Source of the DNA: Eremomyces bilateralis CBS 781.70
Taxonomy: Eukaryota > Ascomycota > Dothideomycetes > Eremomycetales > Eremomycetaceae
Length of the DNA: 64,000 bases
Assembly (NCBI RefSeq): GCF_010015585.1
Contig: NW_022985067.1
Location: 704,808 to 768,807 of the forward strand
Reading direction: 5' to 3'
Shown here: positions 23,696 through 36,389 of the stretch, in pieces
Position numbering within the stretch: the first letter of the stretch is position 1
Layout of the letters: each line of letters starts with the position of its first letter
Made by a program: the position numbers and the translations under genes
The notes under the pieces: generated by a model
Seen by the model: only the letters and a program-made list of their open reading frames with translations
Databases searched by the model: none
Told to the model about the DNA's origin: nothing

Positions 23696-25077
23696 TTATT
23701 GCTCCTTTTCATACCCCTCAGGTTTCTTGATTCCATTGAGTTCGAAATACCGCGACGTGCCTGCGATCTTTCAGTATCGTCACTAGTTCCAGGGGGCGAA
23801 CATGACCTACATGAATATCCGTTCCAATCAAAGTTCTCTTTGGGGTTACAGTGGCACTTCAGGTCCATACGTAACTGCTCTCCAGTCGGGCAATGGGTGA
23901 ATGGGACGTGATAGTACGCAATATCGTTGAAAAAGTGGAGCTCGTCTTTCTTGAGCATGAGCGCTGCGGCAATAGAATGGACAGGCGCATCGCCCCATCG
24001 CTCGTAGAAGAATCCGCCATCTTTGTCCAGGGCATCGAAAAAGTCAAGATACGCCTGCGAGCGGAGCCAGTTGAGGTCGCCGATCTCGAAGTTCGACCAC
24101 TTGAAACCGTCAGTTTGGATCGTCTTTGGGTTTTCTTCATACTTACGAAATGGCAGTGGTTATAGGTCTTGCCGTTGTCGTCGCTCAAGAACTGCATGCT
24201 GTTGTCTTCTGCGATGTGTTCCGGGTGCTTCTGCATGAATTTCTTCGCGCTGTCCCATAGAGTGGGGATAGTCTCAACATACTCGTAAAGACTAATGACG
24301 AAGGAGTACTTCTTGCCATGGTCGGCCATATACTTGAACGTATCGTACTGAATGTCGCAGTACAGTTCGATGGACGGCTCCACGCGCCAATACCACTCAT
24401 AATCCAGCATGAGCGGATGCCGGAAGAAGAATCCCGACTCATATCGACACATGTGTCGGTATGAGATGGAGTCGCCGTAGATGATCTTCCTCTCACGCAT
24501 ATCCTCGCGCACGTTTGCCGCCTTGTCTTGATCGATCCATTCCGGGAATCCCCAGTGTTCCTTGGGAATAAGCCCGTACTTGGTCTTCCCGGAAACGAGG
24601 CTGGTAGTAACCTTCTTAAATGTGTCGTCAAACTCCGCGTCGTTTAGGAACACCCAGTCGTAGTTATAGTTCCGATTGAAGCGATCTTCGACGTTGCGGA
24701 TGGATTTGGCAATCTCCCAGATGTCGGTGTTCCTGGCCAGGGTTACGAATGTCGCGTTCATTCGTGAACCATCGGCCGCCGCAGGTGGGAGTCCTTTCGG
24801 AGGATTTGGAGTTGTCCCCGGCTTCTCCGACGTTCCGCCCGCGGATGGCGCGGATGGTGTGTGGGATATCCCTTGTTCATGTATGATATCGCCAACATTT
24901 TGTATCCGAGTCCGCGCTCCGGATGAAGTGAAGTAGAATATCAACGCTAAGGTCTAAAGACATCGATTGTTAGTACCAAGGGTATTTCCTCGCGATACAC
25001 AAACATCTTAACATGACCGCTGAACTTACCGCAATCGCAAACACAATGTAGCGGGCATATCGCTGAGTTCCCGCCAT
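23696..25077 (-). CDS. Golgi alpha-1,2-mannosyltransferase, KRE2/MNT1-KTR family (GT15)
   Basis: Four exons read leftwards: 25077-25030, 24953-24147, 24099-23811, 23760-23696; 402 residues. A short cytosolic N-terminus and one transmembrane anchor ([16 protein letters not shown], crossing the first intron) precede a Pro/Gly-rich stem. The GT15 domain follows: [39 protein letters not shown], the [12 protein letters not shown] region, and [13 protein letters not shown] across intron 2. After it come [18 protein letters not shown] and the Cys-rich C-terminus [25 protein letters not shown] across intron 3. Such enzymes extend O- and N-linked mannose chains of secreted glycoproteins in the Golgi using GDP-mannose. 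The call is firm; which KTR member it is cannot be told by eye. Confidence 0.93.
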
Positions 25078-27437
25078 TCTGGATGGTGTGGTCTGGCGCT
25101 CCTCCGAGGATAGATCTCGGTTTTCCGTTTTGGGATCCAGGATTGCGGCGATGATTGCGGCAACTCCTTTCGATCAAAGGAGCAGCCACGAGTGAGGAGC
25201 CAAGTCGCAGGATGCAGCTTAGTCCTGTGTGAGTCTCAATCGCGCTGAGGAACGCCTCGACGAAATGGGGATTCGTGTCAACTAATCGACGTTGTGGCTC
25301 CTTTGCTTCCGGTGGGACCGTGCGTAACGTGGTCCGAGGCGTGGAGAAGAAGGGAGGGGCACGGAGGAATGTACAAAACAGACGGAGCCGATAGAGGGGT
25401 TTTAGGAGAGAAGGGTATTCCCTATGTACAGAGAGGAGAGGAAGGGATGGCGGATGGAAGATATTGAATTCAGCGTTGCAGCATCGAAGAAAATGAAGCA
25501 GACGAATTATGAAACGTCAGGAGAGAGCCGCCGAGCCGCGTCAACAGAAACAGTTGGCGTTCAGCCGTGCAAGCCGCTCCAGCGGTTAGGCGTTAGGACT
25601 TGGCCCTTAGGAAACCTTTGGGGTTGTGGCACAAGTCATAAGTGGCACCAAATTCCCTGTGAATATTAATGACATGGGTGTTCGGTCACTTGGTGATCAA
25701 TCAGATATCTGTCTCATATTATCACAGTGATATCAGGCCAATTCCTTGATACCTACACACCCAGACTCGGCAACTCGATTGGGCTTCCGATGAATCAATC
25801 ATGTTGAGACTGTTTGACTGTGTCACGGTGTGAGTACGAAGCCGTAATGCAGGTTATTAAGTCATTCACTCGTTCTCCAATCTCCATCCTCTCTATCGTT
25901 CTGGAATCTTGATATGCTGATTATTCGACGTTGAAGCTTTGGCCTGAGCCTTGAAGGGAGGCTGGTGGCGCATACCGAGATTTGAGACCGCCAGTCATGT
26001 TCTAATACTACCGACTAATGGAATATGAATGGACCGGACATGTAGGCAAGGCGATTTATGAAACGTCCATCCAGGCCGTCATCGATTCTCCCTGGCATTC
26101 GATAGTATAAGTACACCTGAGGTGAGGATGTGAGGTTCCTCAGTCCACACATCCACGACTCAATTCCAAGTTTCCGGCCCCTTTGCAGACTTTTGTTTCG
26201 CTGGATCGGCTCTATTGTAGCGGATTAACCCGTAATCTTGGCAGGGTCACTCGGGCACTTATTCGGTTGATCGAGACTTGACATGAGGACTGTGGACTGG
26301 GAACCCTCGTCTCACGTCTACGGTCTATCGTCTGGTCTTGACGCCTAACGGCCCGACCGGACCTCGTACTGAGGCTCATACTGTACTTAAATCTACTAAC
26401 GGTGGACTTAGAGGTACTTGAGCACATGCCAACAGCCAAGTTACCAAGTTTCGACAAACATGTTTGATTTCAGGGTGGGGACTGGGGAGCTAGGCTAAAC
26501 CTGGATTCAGTAGAGATCGTCGTCAAATAAAACGTTGTTGTCTTTCGATCAATTCTAGATTTCTGCATCGATTGACGCTTGTCTTGTATGCACATGGAAC
26601 TGGGTTGAGTCGAGACATACAGCCATAAACATTTGGTGATTTGAATGTAAGGACACTGACTCTTACTATGGTATCAGATCATACATGATACTCCGTACAT
26701 CATACTGCCTACTGATAAGTGGTATTGCTTTATAAAATTGTATGTGTACTGTTAGTGGATACCGCACGCGCTGGCTAACTACCAGGTAGATATTTCGGTA
26801 ATTATTGACACGGTCTGGATGCGCAAGGTCTGCGATTACCAAGTTCCATTAATCTAAACTGAAGAGAGAGAGAGAGAAAGAAGAAATCTCCCGGCACCTT
26901 TGTGCGCGAGATAGTGACTCTCCTCTCTAATGCCCTAATGCTGTGTTACCATGTTTGTTTGCTTCTCTGATATAATCCACTAGCCACGTCTTTAGCCACA
27001 ACCAAGGGAGCAGGCCTGCGGCCTGGAACCATAACAACCGGAGGCAATTATACTTCGGATGAATAGACGGCTTGACGCTCCCTTGTAAAACGTCTATGAG
27101 ACACCCACTTAGTCTCGCTCTAAAGACCGAAGTTACATAATGCATCATCCATGATCCAGGCACTGGCATTTGGCGCTTTTCCCTACAAGTTCGGCTAACA
27201 AATTCCCAACTCACTTTTCTACCCCATACGAAAATCGCATGATGCCAAATCGCCGACAAAGAACCTCTCCATAGAATTCAGTAATAATCGCGGTTCGTCC
27301 ACGAGTCATGAAGTCGACTAAATATCCCGCAGCAATCGGGCCATGCATGGGTTTTGTATTTCACTGGCTCTTCTCCTCGAACTTCCATTGAAGGACAACG
27401 TTAGATCATAGATGATAGACTGCTCACCGGAGTCACG
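25078..27437. other. Intergenic region, 2.4 kb
   Basis: Lies between the divergent mannosyltransferase and CFEM receptor genes and contains both promoters. A short purine run (GAGAGAGAGAGA) occurs near 26862-26885. No coding region is supported; a minus-strand frame at 26927-27259 has no ATG start or domain. Confidence 0.45.
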
Positions 27438-29061
27438 ATGCAGTTGACCAGGCTTGCATTGGTTTTGGCACTGTCTCTCCCTTTGGCTTCTGCGCAAACG
27501 AATCCGCTCTCCGGCATCTCAACATGCGCCGTAAGACTCACTTCACTGATTGCTGTTCCCGTAACTCTGCTGACATCGCTAGGTTGGTTGTATGGGGACC
27601 GTTGTCCCCAACTTCTGTAACCCGACTGATTTGTCTTGCATGTGTACAAATGAAGGACTCGCAGCTAGTATACAAGAATGCTTGACATCCAGTTGCACTC
27701 TCATCGAGGCTCTTGGTACGTTCCCCGACCCAAGAGGCCTTTGCCACGCTGACCAGCATAGAAACACGGAATGCGACGGCCGTACTATGCGAGGAACCGA
27801 TTCGAACTCGGCCCGATGTGCTCCTCTATCTGCCTTTGAATATCGTTGCTTGGGTCCTGGTGATCTTGAGGTTCATTGCTCGGCATAAGTCGATATCTCC
27901 AAGAACCGTCGGGTTGGACGATGCCTGTATGGCGATCTCCGCTGTAAGTTGCAACTCAATTGCATCTAAAGGCTCGCATTCGCTCATGAACCCTACGTCT
28001 AGGTTATGCTCGTCCCATTTACTATATTTTGCACTATATGTTCGTGTTTCCTACTCCAAATGGAGTGTCATCCACTGATGAGTTAGCTCGATATCATGGT
28101 CTCGGAATGGACATCTGGAAAGTCACGCCAGATGACGTTACTTTACTACTTCGGGTAGGTTCTGGAAGCATTCAAGGGACATGAACCTACCAGCTGACAG
28201 ATGCAGGACTTTTATGCCACCGAGGTCATTTATCCCATCATGTCTTCGTTCATAAAAGCATCATTTATCTTCTTCTACCTTCGGATCTTCCCCTCCCAGC
28301 GATTTCGTATAATATGTTACGGTGTCATGACACTTAGCTTTGCCTATGGAATTACGTTTAGCAGCGCCTATGCCTTCCAATGCACACCTGTACCCTTTGC
28401 ATGGACTCGGTGGGATGGACTTCATGCTGGGACTTGCATTAATGTAAACAGCATGGTATATGCTCAAGCATCGATCAACATATTCCTTGATCTTCTGGTT
28501 CTTGGGCTTCCTTTGCCTGCGCTCTTCAAATTGGAGCTGTCTTGGGCCAGAAAGTCGCTTGTCTTGTCCATGTTTAGCTTGGGATTCTTGTAAGTCTTGG
28601 CCGGATTTCGCCTGCTCGCATTGCTAACGACCATGTAGTATTACGGGCGTCAGTTGTGTTCGATTATCTCAAGTTTTGATGTTTGGAGACACTACCAACC
28701 CATCGAGTAAGTCATGCAAGGCGCATTTGTTGCTCTTGACTAACCATTTGTAGGAGAATGGTATGGTCTTGGAATTTGGACGGTCATTGAAGTCGATGTG
28801 GGGATCATCTGCGCATGTCTACCGACGATGGGCATTCTTCTACGAAAGATATTCCCGGGCTTATCGAGGTCAACTCAGAAAAACAGTCAAATGACCCCTG
28901 CAAGCATGGGTAGTCGTAGTCATGATCTGGCTCCGAGCAAGGGTGCCAAAGGTTCAAAAGGGGGAACAGGAAAATGGGATACTCTGAACGACGGTGGTTT
29001 TATCGAATTGTCGGAGAGTATGCAGAGTTTACACCATGCAAATGGACGACCGTATCATTAG
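27438..29061 (+). CDS. CFEM-domain seven-transmembrane receptor (Pth11-like)
   Basis: Eight exons: 27438-27530, 27583-27715, 27762-27943, 28003-28039, 28087-28154, 28207-28589, 28639-28706, 28754-29061; phases agree. A signal peptide (MQLTRLALVLALSLPLASA) leads into a CFEM domain with the expected eight-cysteine pattern (STCAVGCMGTVVPNFC...CMCTNEG...CLTSSCTL...LCEEP). After it come seven hydrophobic helices with landmarks of the fungal rhodopsin-like/Pth11 group: PLNIVAWVLVILRFIAR, LDDACMAISAVMLVPFTIF, YHGLGMDIWKVTPDD, and AYAFQCTPVPFAWTRWDG. The tail is Ser/Lys-rich and cytosolic. Pth11 of Magnaporthe senses surfaces during infection; the ligand here is unknown. Exon 4 (37 nt) and the following 47-nt intron are unusually small but restore the conserved sequence. 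Confidence 0.88.
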
Positions 29062-29196
29062 CGAGTGGAGCATTTTACGATTCAGTAAGGTTAAGGATAT
29101 ACTGCACTGCAAGGGACAGGGAAAGGTTGAGAGACTGTAAATTTAGAGAGTAATGTCAACTACAAGTATAAACCGCTAAACTGGATGAAAGCACTT

Positions 29197-30493
29197 TCAG
29201 TCCTCGGAGATAGCTTCAATAGCCCATTTCAGCATCCGTTCCGTAGCATCCCCCTTTTGCTTCAGGAGGCCTTCTAAAAGGATGAAGTCATGAGCCTCCT
29301 TCTCTCCAATTTCCAAGGTGACGTCAACGCTGCCAGTATTTCTCCCCCTGACCCGCTCCGCATATTCCTCACAACTTGTCGCAAAGATTTCATGTTTGCC
29401 TGCGGTGATGTAAATCTTCCCCGTCGCGGCTCCCATGGAGTCGACCCAAGTTTCCGGCACATCCATGGGGAACGACCATCCCAGGCCCTCCTTGATCTCC
29501 TCGTGGCCGTTCGTCCCGTGGAAGAAGCTGCGGGCGGTATCCCGAATAATAGGCGCCGACAGCATATCGATAGGTGCATTGGACCGATATGACGCTGTTT
29601 GGGTATTCAAGGACACAAACGGCGAAACGAGAAACGCCCCGGCGAGGGGATGTGCTAGTTCAATCTTTCGGACAGCAGGATGTGGGCGTACAACGTGAGC
29701 CAACAAAGCATGTGCCATCTGCCCACCGACCGAATCTCCTCCAATGATGATGTTCTTCGGTTCAAACCCACTGTCAAACAGGTGTTGCAGACCGTCGACC
29801 GCCTCTGCGAACTGCGATGGGTATCGTGCCGACGGAACGAGCGTGTACTGAAGAACAGCAACAGCAAACTCATTCTTCGTGTTCAGCGTCTCCTCGACAT
29901 ACCGCAGAGCCCATTCCAAATGTCCAGGAAGTAGTGGAAACACGTATCCTCCGCCATGAAAGAACAAGACCACCTTCTTGCACGTCCGACGATCTCCAAC
30001 CCAGAATATTGAGGATTTTCCATTGGGTAGCGTTTCGATATCGACCGAGAGTTTTTCCTGCAGCCCCGGGAACTTCTTTACCTGCGGATCTTTAGACTTC
30101 TCTTCGAGCCACGCATGGTATGTGTCGCAAGCATTCGGATTATAGTATTGGATTTCTTCGGGCGACAGTTGTTCGAGAAGCGTTCGAAGGAAGCCAGCGG
30201 CGGCGAAGGAGGAGACGGTCAACCGACGGTTTGCGGCAACAGTCGTGGCGCGGATGATGTTGAACAGCAGCGGGATCGGGACTGCAAGTGTTAGCTACCT
30301 GGCTGCAAAAGGAACGTGGACGGGACGGAAGTACCAATCACAGCGCATTTAAGGTAATACTTGATTTTCCCAAGCAATGAGAGCTTCCCAGCCCGTCCAA
30401 CTCGTTTATAGGGCGATGTCCGATCGGTCTGCTTTCTTTAGCTCAACGGCGCATAAATCATTGGTGCCGATTTGTTGTTACCTGTTCCGCCAT
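29197..30493 (-). CDS. Alpha/beta-hydrolase esterase/lipase, HSL (alpha/beta hydrolase fold-3) family
   Basis: Three exons read leftwards: 30493-30482, 30431-30335, 30281-29197; 397 residues. The 12-nt first exon encodes MAEQ and is inferred from phase, since no other ATG opens the frame. A hydrophobic stretch (YYLKCAVIVPIPLLFNII) near the N-terminus may anchor it to a membrane. The catalytic domain has the oxyanion-hole motif FFHGGGYVFP and the nucleophile motif GGDSVGGQ. An acidic residue in AGKHEIF and a His in EAHDFILLEG probably complete the triad. Members of this family hydrolyse esters of varied acids, some in secondary metabolism. The substrate is unknown. Its 3' end lies only 135 nt from the CFEM receptor's 3' end. 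Confidence 0.86.
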
Positions 30494-31817
30494 GTCGCCA
30501 GCGATTTCTCGTTTGGTGTTTCATAAGGATCAGGAAGACGGCTACATTATTGTTGTAGCTGTGGAATATTGGATGCACAGATATGCATACCTATGCCCCT
30601 ATTAGTTAGTGATTCCCCCCCCCCAGGTCGCAGCTCAGCGAAATCACCCATCGCTGCTTAGCGCGCCTTTTCCCTGTGTTGGCAAATCGAATGCCTCTGG
30701 TCCATGGTCCATGGAGTATGGACCGAAATTAGGCTCGACACTATCGTCGGCGCTCCATCACTGGTAGTATCGCCGCAGTGTGGATTTGGGAGAGCTCCCA
30801 AGCCAGACATCAACATTCAATCAGTTGGACTTTGGAGTAAACGGGTACGGATTTCAAACTCTGATTCAGGACTGTATCGGCAACAGCACATATCGAAAAG
30901 GAAATTCAATTAGTCAACACGAGTCACCAAGTGATATTAATATTCTCCTGCATCATACTGACTCGAATGGAATTCATAGAAGTGTTAAAGGCCCACAGTC
31001 GTAGCCAAGCAGTGGTCCACGGCAGTAACAAAAACTACTGCAGAGCAATTCGACTAAGCGGAACCACTGAAAACGGCGTTAAAACCATCATTTTTGAGGC
31101 AAGTTCGGTAGCGTCTCTAATATGAGTATATGACATGTTTCTTCGTAAAATTAAACGTGTTTGATGTTTTCTCCACGTATCTAACAACTACCTACTCCGT
31201 AATTACTGTATTCCGTATGGATGGCTGACTAAGGTAGTTGTGATTACGGATACTTGTGAACAATCGATCAATTGATTCCTGAGCCCGTTCGGGCCAACTT
31301 CGGGTCGGCCCATGTGGAGACTGGGGAGTACATAGTTGTGAACAGCACGTGATGCGTTCTGAACCGCAACAGAAACAAACAAATATGAATGCCTAATTCA
31401 GCTTCAGGCAATGATTCTCCATCCAGCTGACGAAGCGCACCACCTGTGTCACGACGTCCACATTCATCATCTTCATCTTTGGAAATGACGGAACTCTTGT
31501 ATGTACCATGAATACAAATTGTCTGAGATACCAGTGCAACCAGTTTAGCATCTCCAATCGCCAAAGCTATCATCTAGCTGTCTGGTGACCATAGCACTAC
31601 AGCCATTTACGCGCCTTTCCCAATCGCTTGAAAGCATATAGTCTACTATCCGATTTCCTCGCTTCACACTTCACCACCCACATATTCTTCTTCACCAACC
31701 TTCCTCAACCGTACCGTCTTGTTGCTCTTAACTAAGGCTCGTACCTAGTTTTAGTTGCAAGATATCGATAGCATCTATGCACTACAATTAGCTTCTCCGT
31801 CCTAGCAATCAGAAGCC
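30494..31817. other. Intergenic region, 1.3 kb, between divergent genes
   Basis: Upstream DNA of the esterase (-) and PAT1 (+). It contains a poly-C run at about 30617-30627, A/T-rich DNA around 31100-31260, and a 10-bp perfect inverted repeat listed separately. The 80 bases before the PAT1 ATG are pyrimidine-rich, as common in fungal leaders. No gene supported. Confidence 0.45.
31184..31241. repeat. Short inverted repeat (10-bp arms)
   Basis: ACAACTACCT at 31184-31193 is the exact reverse complement of AGGTAGTTGT at 31232-31241, leaving a 38-nt loop. Flanking bases match only loosely. It could be a small hairpin, the relic of a tiny MITE, or chance in A/T-rich DNA. Confidence 0.4.
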
Positions 31818-34539
31818 ATGTCGTTCTTTGGCTTTGACACCACTTTGCCCCGCGATCGCAAAGTCGTTCCGGGTTTCAGCAGCCAGCATGATGCGTTTGC
31901 AGGCCTCGAAGGCGGGGCAGCAGATGATAACGCGTAATAACTGCCTAGAAATCTTTGATAGCGCTTCGTTCTAACGTTCCTCCAGGCTCGAATTCGAGGA
32001 CACTTATGACGGCCTCGGCGATCAGTTGAGCGACGCCGACGATGCCCTCAACGACGACACATTCGGAGAGCAGCCGGCGACTCAGGCTGGTGTGGGAAGA
32101 GATTTTGACTTCGCATCCCGGACGGCTAGAGTCGCAGATGCCATGCAGGAGGAGCAGATGATCTACCATGCCCGCCATGGCATCAATAAGCCGCAGGCAC
32201 CACCGCCAGTACAGTACCAGCCAGCCAAGACAGGATACGAGAACTATGCGGATGCTTCATACATTCCGCGCCTTGAAGCTGATGCTGCTCTCTGGGGGAT
32301 TCCGCCGAAAGCAGCCGAAGCGCCAAGGGAGCAACCTGGCCCTGCAGCCGCCAGGAAGATGATGAGCTTAGAGGAGGTGGAGGCAATGATGAGACAACAA
32401 TCGGTTCACACAACTCAGCAGCCCGCCCCTCAGTCTATTGCACCCGAGCCGGTTCCTCACCATCAGCAACAGTTCCAGCCGCCTGGCCCGCCGCCGCCGC
32501 AGTTCTCTGGTCCTCCACAAGTCCTTCAACGGCCGCATCCACAGCAGCCAGGTTTCCTGCCCCCAATCCAGCAGGCCATTCCTCATGATGCTCGTAGTTT
32601 CCATGAGCGTCCTCCCATGCAGGCAGAACTGCCAGGGCAGGGTGTCCAGCATCCCCAGATCCTTCAGCGACCGAAACAGGCACCGGAACCCAGCAATCAG
32701 AGACAACAACCCCGTCAGCGTCCTCCGCCGCAGCAGGCCAGAGCGTCTCCACAACCGCGCCAGATCCTCCAGAACCCCAACCGACTTTCGGGTCAGGGCC
32801 AACCAGTCCAACAGCCACGCCCAAGCGACGCGGCTGGGCAGCGGGTCCCAACTGGACCGGCTCATCAACGAGGTCCTTCATACAGCGGGCCTATCATTAC
32901 CAATCCTCAGCAGATACTCCAACTGTCCGACGAAGAGCGAAAGGCATACCTTATTGAGGAAGCCAAACGAGCGAAGCGAAATCACAAGATCCATATGTTG
33001 TCGAAAGATAACGGTCTCATGACGCCACAAGACAAGAACTTCATCACTAGGATCCAACTTCAGCAGTTGATGGCTTCTATTGGTAACCTCGACGAGGCTG
33101 GATCTCCGGAAGCTATCATCTCGGACGACTTTTACTACCAAGTATATGCTCAGATCCGCGGTGCCGCGCGTGCTCATCCGGGACAGCCTGCCTCGCAGTT
33201 TGCCCAAACCTACCTCTTCCAGACCGGCGGGCGGTACGGTTTCGGGCGAAGGGGTCGCCAGGGAAATGCCGATAATCATATCCAGCGAATGGAGCAGCAA
33301 GTGGCGAGGGCGGTGGAAGCCGCAAAAGCGAAGCCCAAAAACAAGCAACTTGTGATTGAAGGAAGTCTGGGAAAGATCAGCTTCTCCAATGCCAAGACCC
33401 CCAAACCTCTCCTCAACATCAAGCCAGCAGCTTTGCATCACGCTGAAGCACGTCCAGGCAGTGCACAGGGCGGGAAGGATCCGCACGGAAGTGTGAAGGA
33501 CGAGGCTACTGAACGTCGTAAGGTCCTGAAGGATCTTGAAACCGTCTATGAAACCCTGATGGCGATGGAGGATCACGATCGCCGGATGCCACCACCATTA
33601 ACCGAGGAGAGCTCTGCGGATCTGATCCAAGCGATGATGGAATGGCGGCATAGGTTGGGACAGTTGAACAAAAAGTTGTGGAATGGCCTGAGAGTCATGG
33701 AACCTATTGTTCCTGGGTACGTCTGACACCAATTGATGCAAATATGGCCATATTGACCCGTCTCTAGCTCACCCATTCCCCACCCATTTATCCTGCTTGT
33801 TAACCACGGCAAGGGCATGAAAGCATTGGGCCGCGTCTTCCGTCACATCGACGACAACCAACGCCTCACCATCACGACCCTCACCCTCATCAACCTCGAT
33901 CACCTCCGCGTCATCCAACACGGCGTCCCTCCCCCCAACAGCACCACCCTCCCCCAACCCATCAAAGATGAAATCGACCTTTTCACCGCCACCATTAACC
34001 CCCTCCTCTTCGCCGTCTTCCACGACTCCCCCCTTAATGTTGTCGTCGGACTCCTCGGCCTCATCGTCGAGCGCACCACCATCCCCTGGCTCGCCCGCAC
34101 CAAGATCGGCACCTCCATCCTTACCCTCCTCGTCTCCCGCGCCGAAGTCCTCCGCGAAGCCCTCGTCGCCCAGCAGGCCGCGCAGATGCTCCCCGCCGAG
34201 TCCCTCGAACAGCAGCTCCCCGACCTCGCCGCGTACCGGGACACGTACACGAAGCTGTTCGCCGCGCTGGAGCCGGCGCTGCCGTTCCTTTTCGGCGGGT
34301 TCGGTCACCCGGCGAAGACCGAGACAGGCGACGACGTCCATGTGTGGCAGTTCCTGGCGTGCATCGGGGCGGCGGCGGATCCGGGGCAGCAGCAGCGGTT
34401 AGTACTGGGGGTGAAGGATCGGGTGATGGAAACGGTGGGGGTAGCGAGAAGCTTGCCTGGGGAAGAAGGGGAGAAGCGGTTGCACAAGGTCAATCTGTTC
34501 ATGAGGGGATTGGGGTTGGATGTGGAGTTGTTGTCGTAG
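31818..34539 (+). CDS. PAT1: PAT1, mRNA decapping activator / P-body protein
   Basis: Three exons, 31818-31933, 31986-33716 and 33768-34539, give 872 residues. The N-terminus MSFFGFDTTLP and the acidic block LNDDTFGEQ (DDTFG about residues 62-66) match the conserved Pat1 N-terminus; in yeast this part contacts the helicase Dhh1. A long Pro/Gln-rich low-complexity region follows (about 115-300). Next is the mid-domain with MLSKDNGLMTPQDKNFITRIQLQQL, FYYQVYAQIRG, and the basic GRRGRQGNADNHIQRMEQQVARAVE. The C-terminal helical repeat domain includes LLVNHGKGMKALGRVFRHID. Pat1 bridges deadenylated mRNA, the Lsm1-7 ring and Dcp2 in P-bodies. Exon 3 has strikingly C-rich third codon positions compared with exon 2. 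Confidence 0.94.
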
Positions 34540-36389
34540 TATTTTCTTTCTGTTATTTGCATTGGCGTAGCATGATTGTTATCGTCAATGCCTGGGAAAA
34601 AGCTGTGTGGAAGGATAGGGATGATCACCAAATTCATTCAGATATGGTTTCGAATTTCACGCAGGCTGCGCATCAAGGAGTAGGTACGCAGTTTGTGAGC
34701 CGCCCTAGGATAGATTCTACAAGAAAGGGACAATCCATCAATGACAAACATCGATACTATACCTTATGCCTCTGAAGCAGGTTCGAGCACTTTGACACCT
34801 GAAAGGGCTCGTTGAGAGGAGTATTCCCATGAACTCGCTAGTCTAGATTTAACCATTTATCCTTATGATATTAAGCCCTAGAAATCTAGCCACCCTCGGT
34901 TGCACATCCGAGCCACCATATCTGTCATCTCTAGTCTTCGTTAAGGCTCAGGACGATTCACTTGTACCACTCGACTGCGCGGACGGCCGACGCATTATAT
35001 ACCGCGCCTTATATATCTATATTAGGAGTCGCACCCCCGGATTTCATCTTCCAATTGGCATCAAGATTAAGTCCACACCATGCCATATTATTATTACTGT
35101 ACGGATATTGTCACTTTGCGATGGCAAATCCTGGGGTAGAATCTGTGCGCTGAGAGCCTGAGACAGCCCTTTGGCCGCCATGCCCACCGTGCCGCGTAAT
35201 CCTCACGCGCGACCCGTCGGAGTCCTGACATCGGTCAGGGTGCTACATCGTCAAATCTGGCCAGAGGGGTCTCCAAAGCAAGATGCGAGGCCAGGATATC
35301 GACCGCATATCCCCGCCCAGTGCCTCGATTTCACACTCCTTCCATCCCCACAGCAAGGTATCTCCAGACTCCAAGACCACAGGCATGAGGCAAAGAAACA
35401 CCCAGCAGCAATTTCAGCGGTAGCCGGTAGCGAGAGCCGAGATGCTCCGATACACCGATACAGGATACCCGATCACCCGATACACTCGATACTGAATACT
35501 CAATACAGCAGTGCAGCAGCGCACGAGCCACGAGCAGTCCCCGGGAGGCATCCGCATTGCCCGTCGCGCAACGCCTCCGAGTCTCAAACGGTCCAGCCAT
35601 CCACTATCATGCGCGGCGCCGAGCCTCATGCTGGCTGAGGCGGACGGCGCTGGACCGGAATGGGGGATAGTGGGCCGACGATCAAGCCACAGTGGATGAA
35701 CTAGATGCGAGACACGACCGGGGGGAGTGGGAAGAATTGGGGGGGAGGGGATCAAAGGAGGCCGAATTCGGGTTAATGCATTCGTGTTCGTGTGGAGTAT
35801 GACCATTGCTTGCCCCTTTCTTAGTTCATGGCGCTTTGGCAGCTCATGAGCAGCTCAGAAGCCGCTGCACATGGCACTTGGCAGCGTGCCTTGGAGTGCT
35901 GTTGGCGGGCGCAGTGTTCGCAGTAGTCGTAGCCAAGATGTCCGGTGTGGCCAATGCAGCCTTTTTCCATCGAGCTTCTTGGACCTTGACATCTTAACCT
36001 TGACATCCTTCAAACTTCGTGACTTCGTATTGCTAACACCTACAACCTTTCTTCCTTTGCTTTCGTTCACTTTGCCTTTCGCTTACTTGGGGATTTCCGC
36101 TTGTTGGAGGGAGAACTATCCTTTATAATAATACGGGGAACGTTTACGCGTTCCTGTTTGGCTTCTTGGTCGTCGGTCGAAAAGGAGTCCTTAGATGCAA
36201 CAAGACGTCGTTGCACTAGACGCATCCTTTTCCTGTCTTCGTTGCATTGCGGCATTGTTATCAAAGAAAGGAGGCTGAGAGAGCAATCCTTCTTAACTCC
36301 ACGCTAACTGTTGTGGCCCTCAAGAGCCGTCCCTTGGACCGCGGAAGTTTTTCGGTGGTTCAACAGCTTCATTCGGTCCCGCCTCCAAT
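34540..36389. other. Intergenic region, 1.85 kb
   Basis: Covers the PAT1 3' region and the upstream region of the yapsin-like protease. At about 35448-35515 lies an imperfect run of short GATAC/CGATACAC units, listed separately. Several short open frames have no supporting features. The 300 bases before the protease ATG are pyrimidine-rich and probably transcribed leader. Confidence 0.45.
35448..35515 (+). repeat. Imperfect GATAC-type microrepeat
   Basis: Repeated short units of the form (C)GATAC(AC/CC) followed by diverged ATACTSAATAC copies, about seven in all over 65 bp. It lies in the long upstream region of the aspartic protease. No function can be assigned. Confidence 0.6.

Noticed and set aside
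26862-26885. Short GA-rich run
   Set aside because: A common simple repeat in fungal intergenic DNA. Too short to be worth more than a mention.
33769-34341. 190-codon minus-strand open frame
   Set aside because: Antisense to the C-rich third exon of PAT1. The Gly/Glu/Val-rich content follows from that bias.
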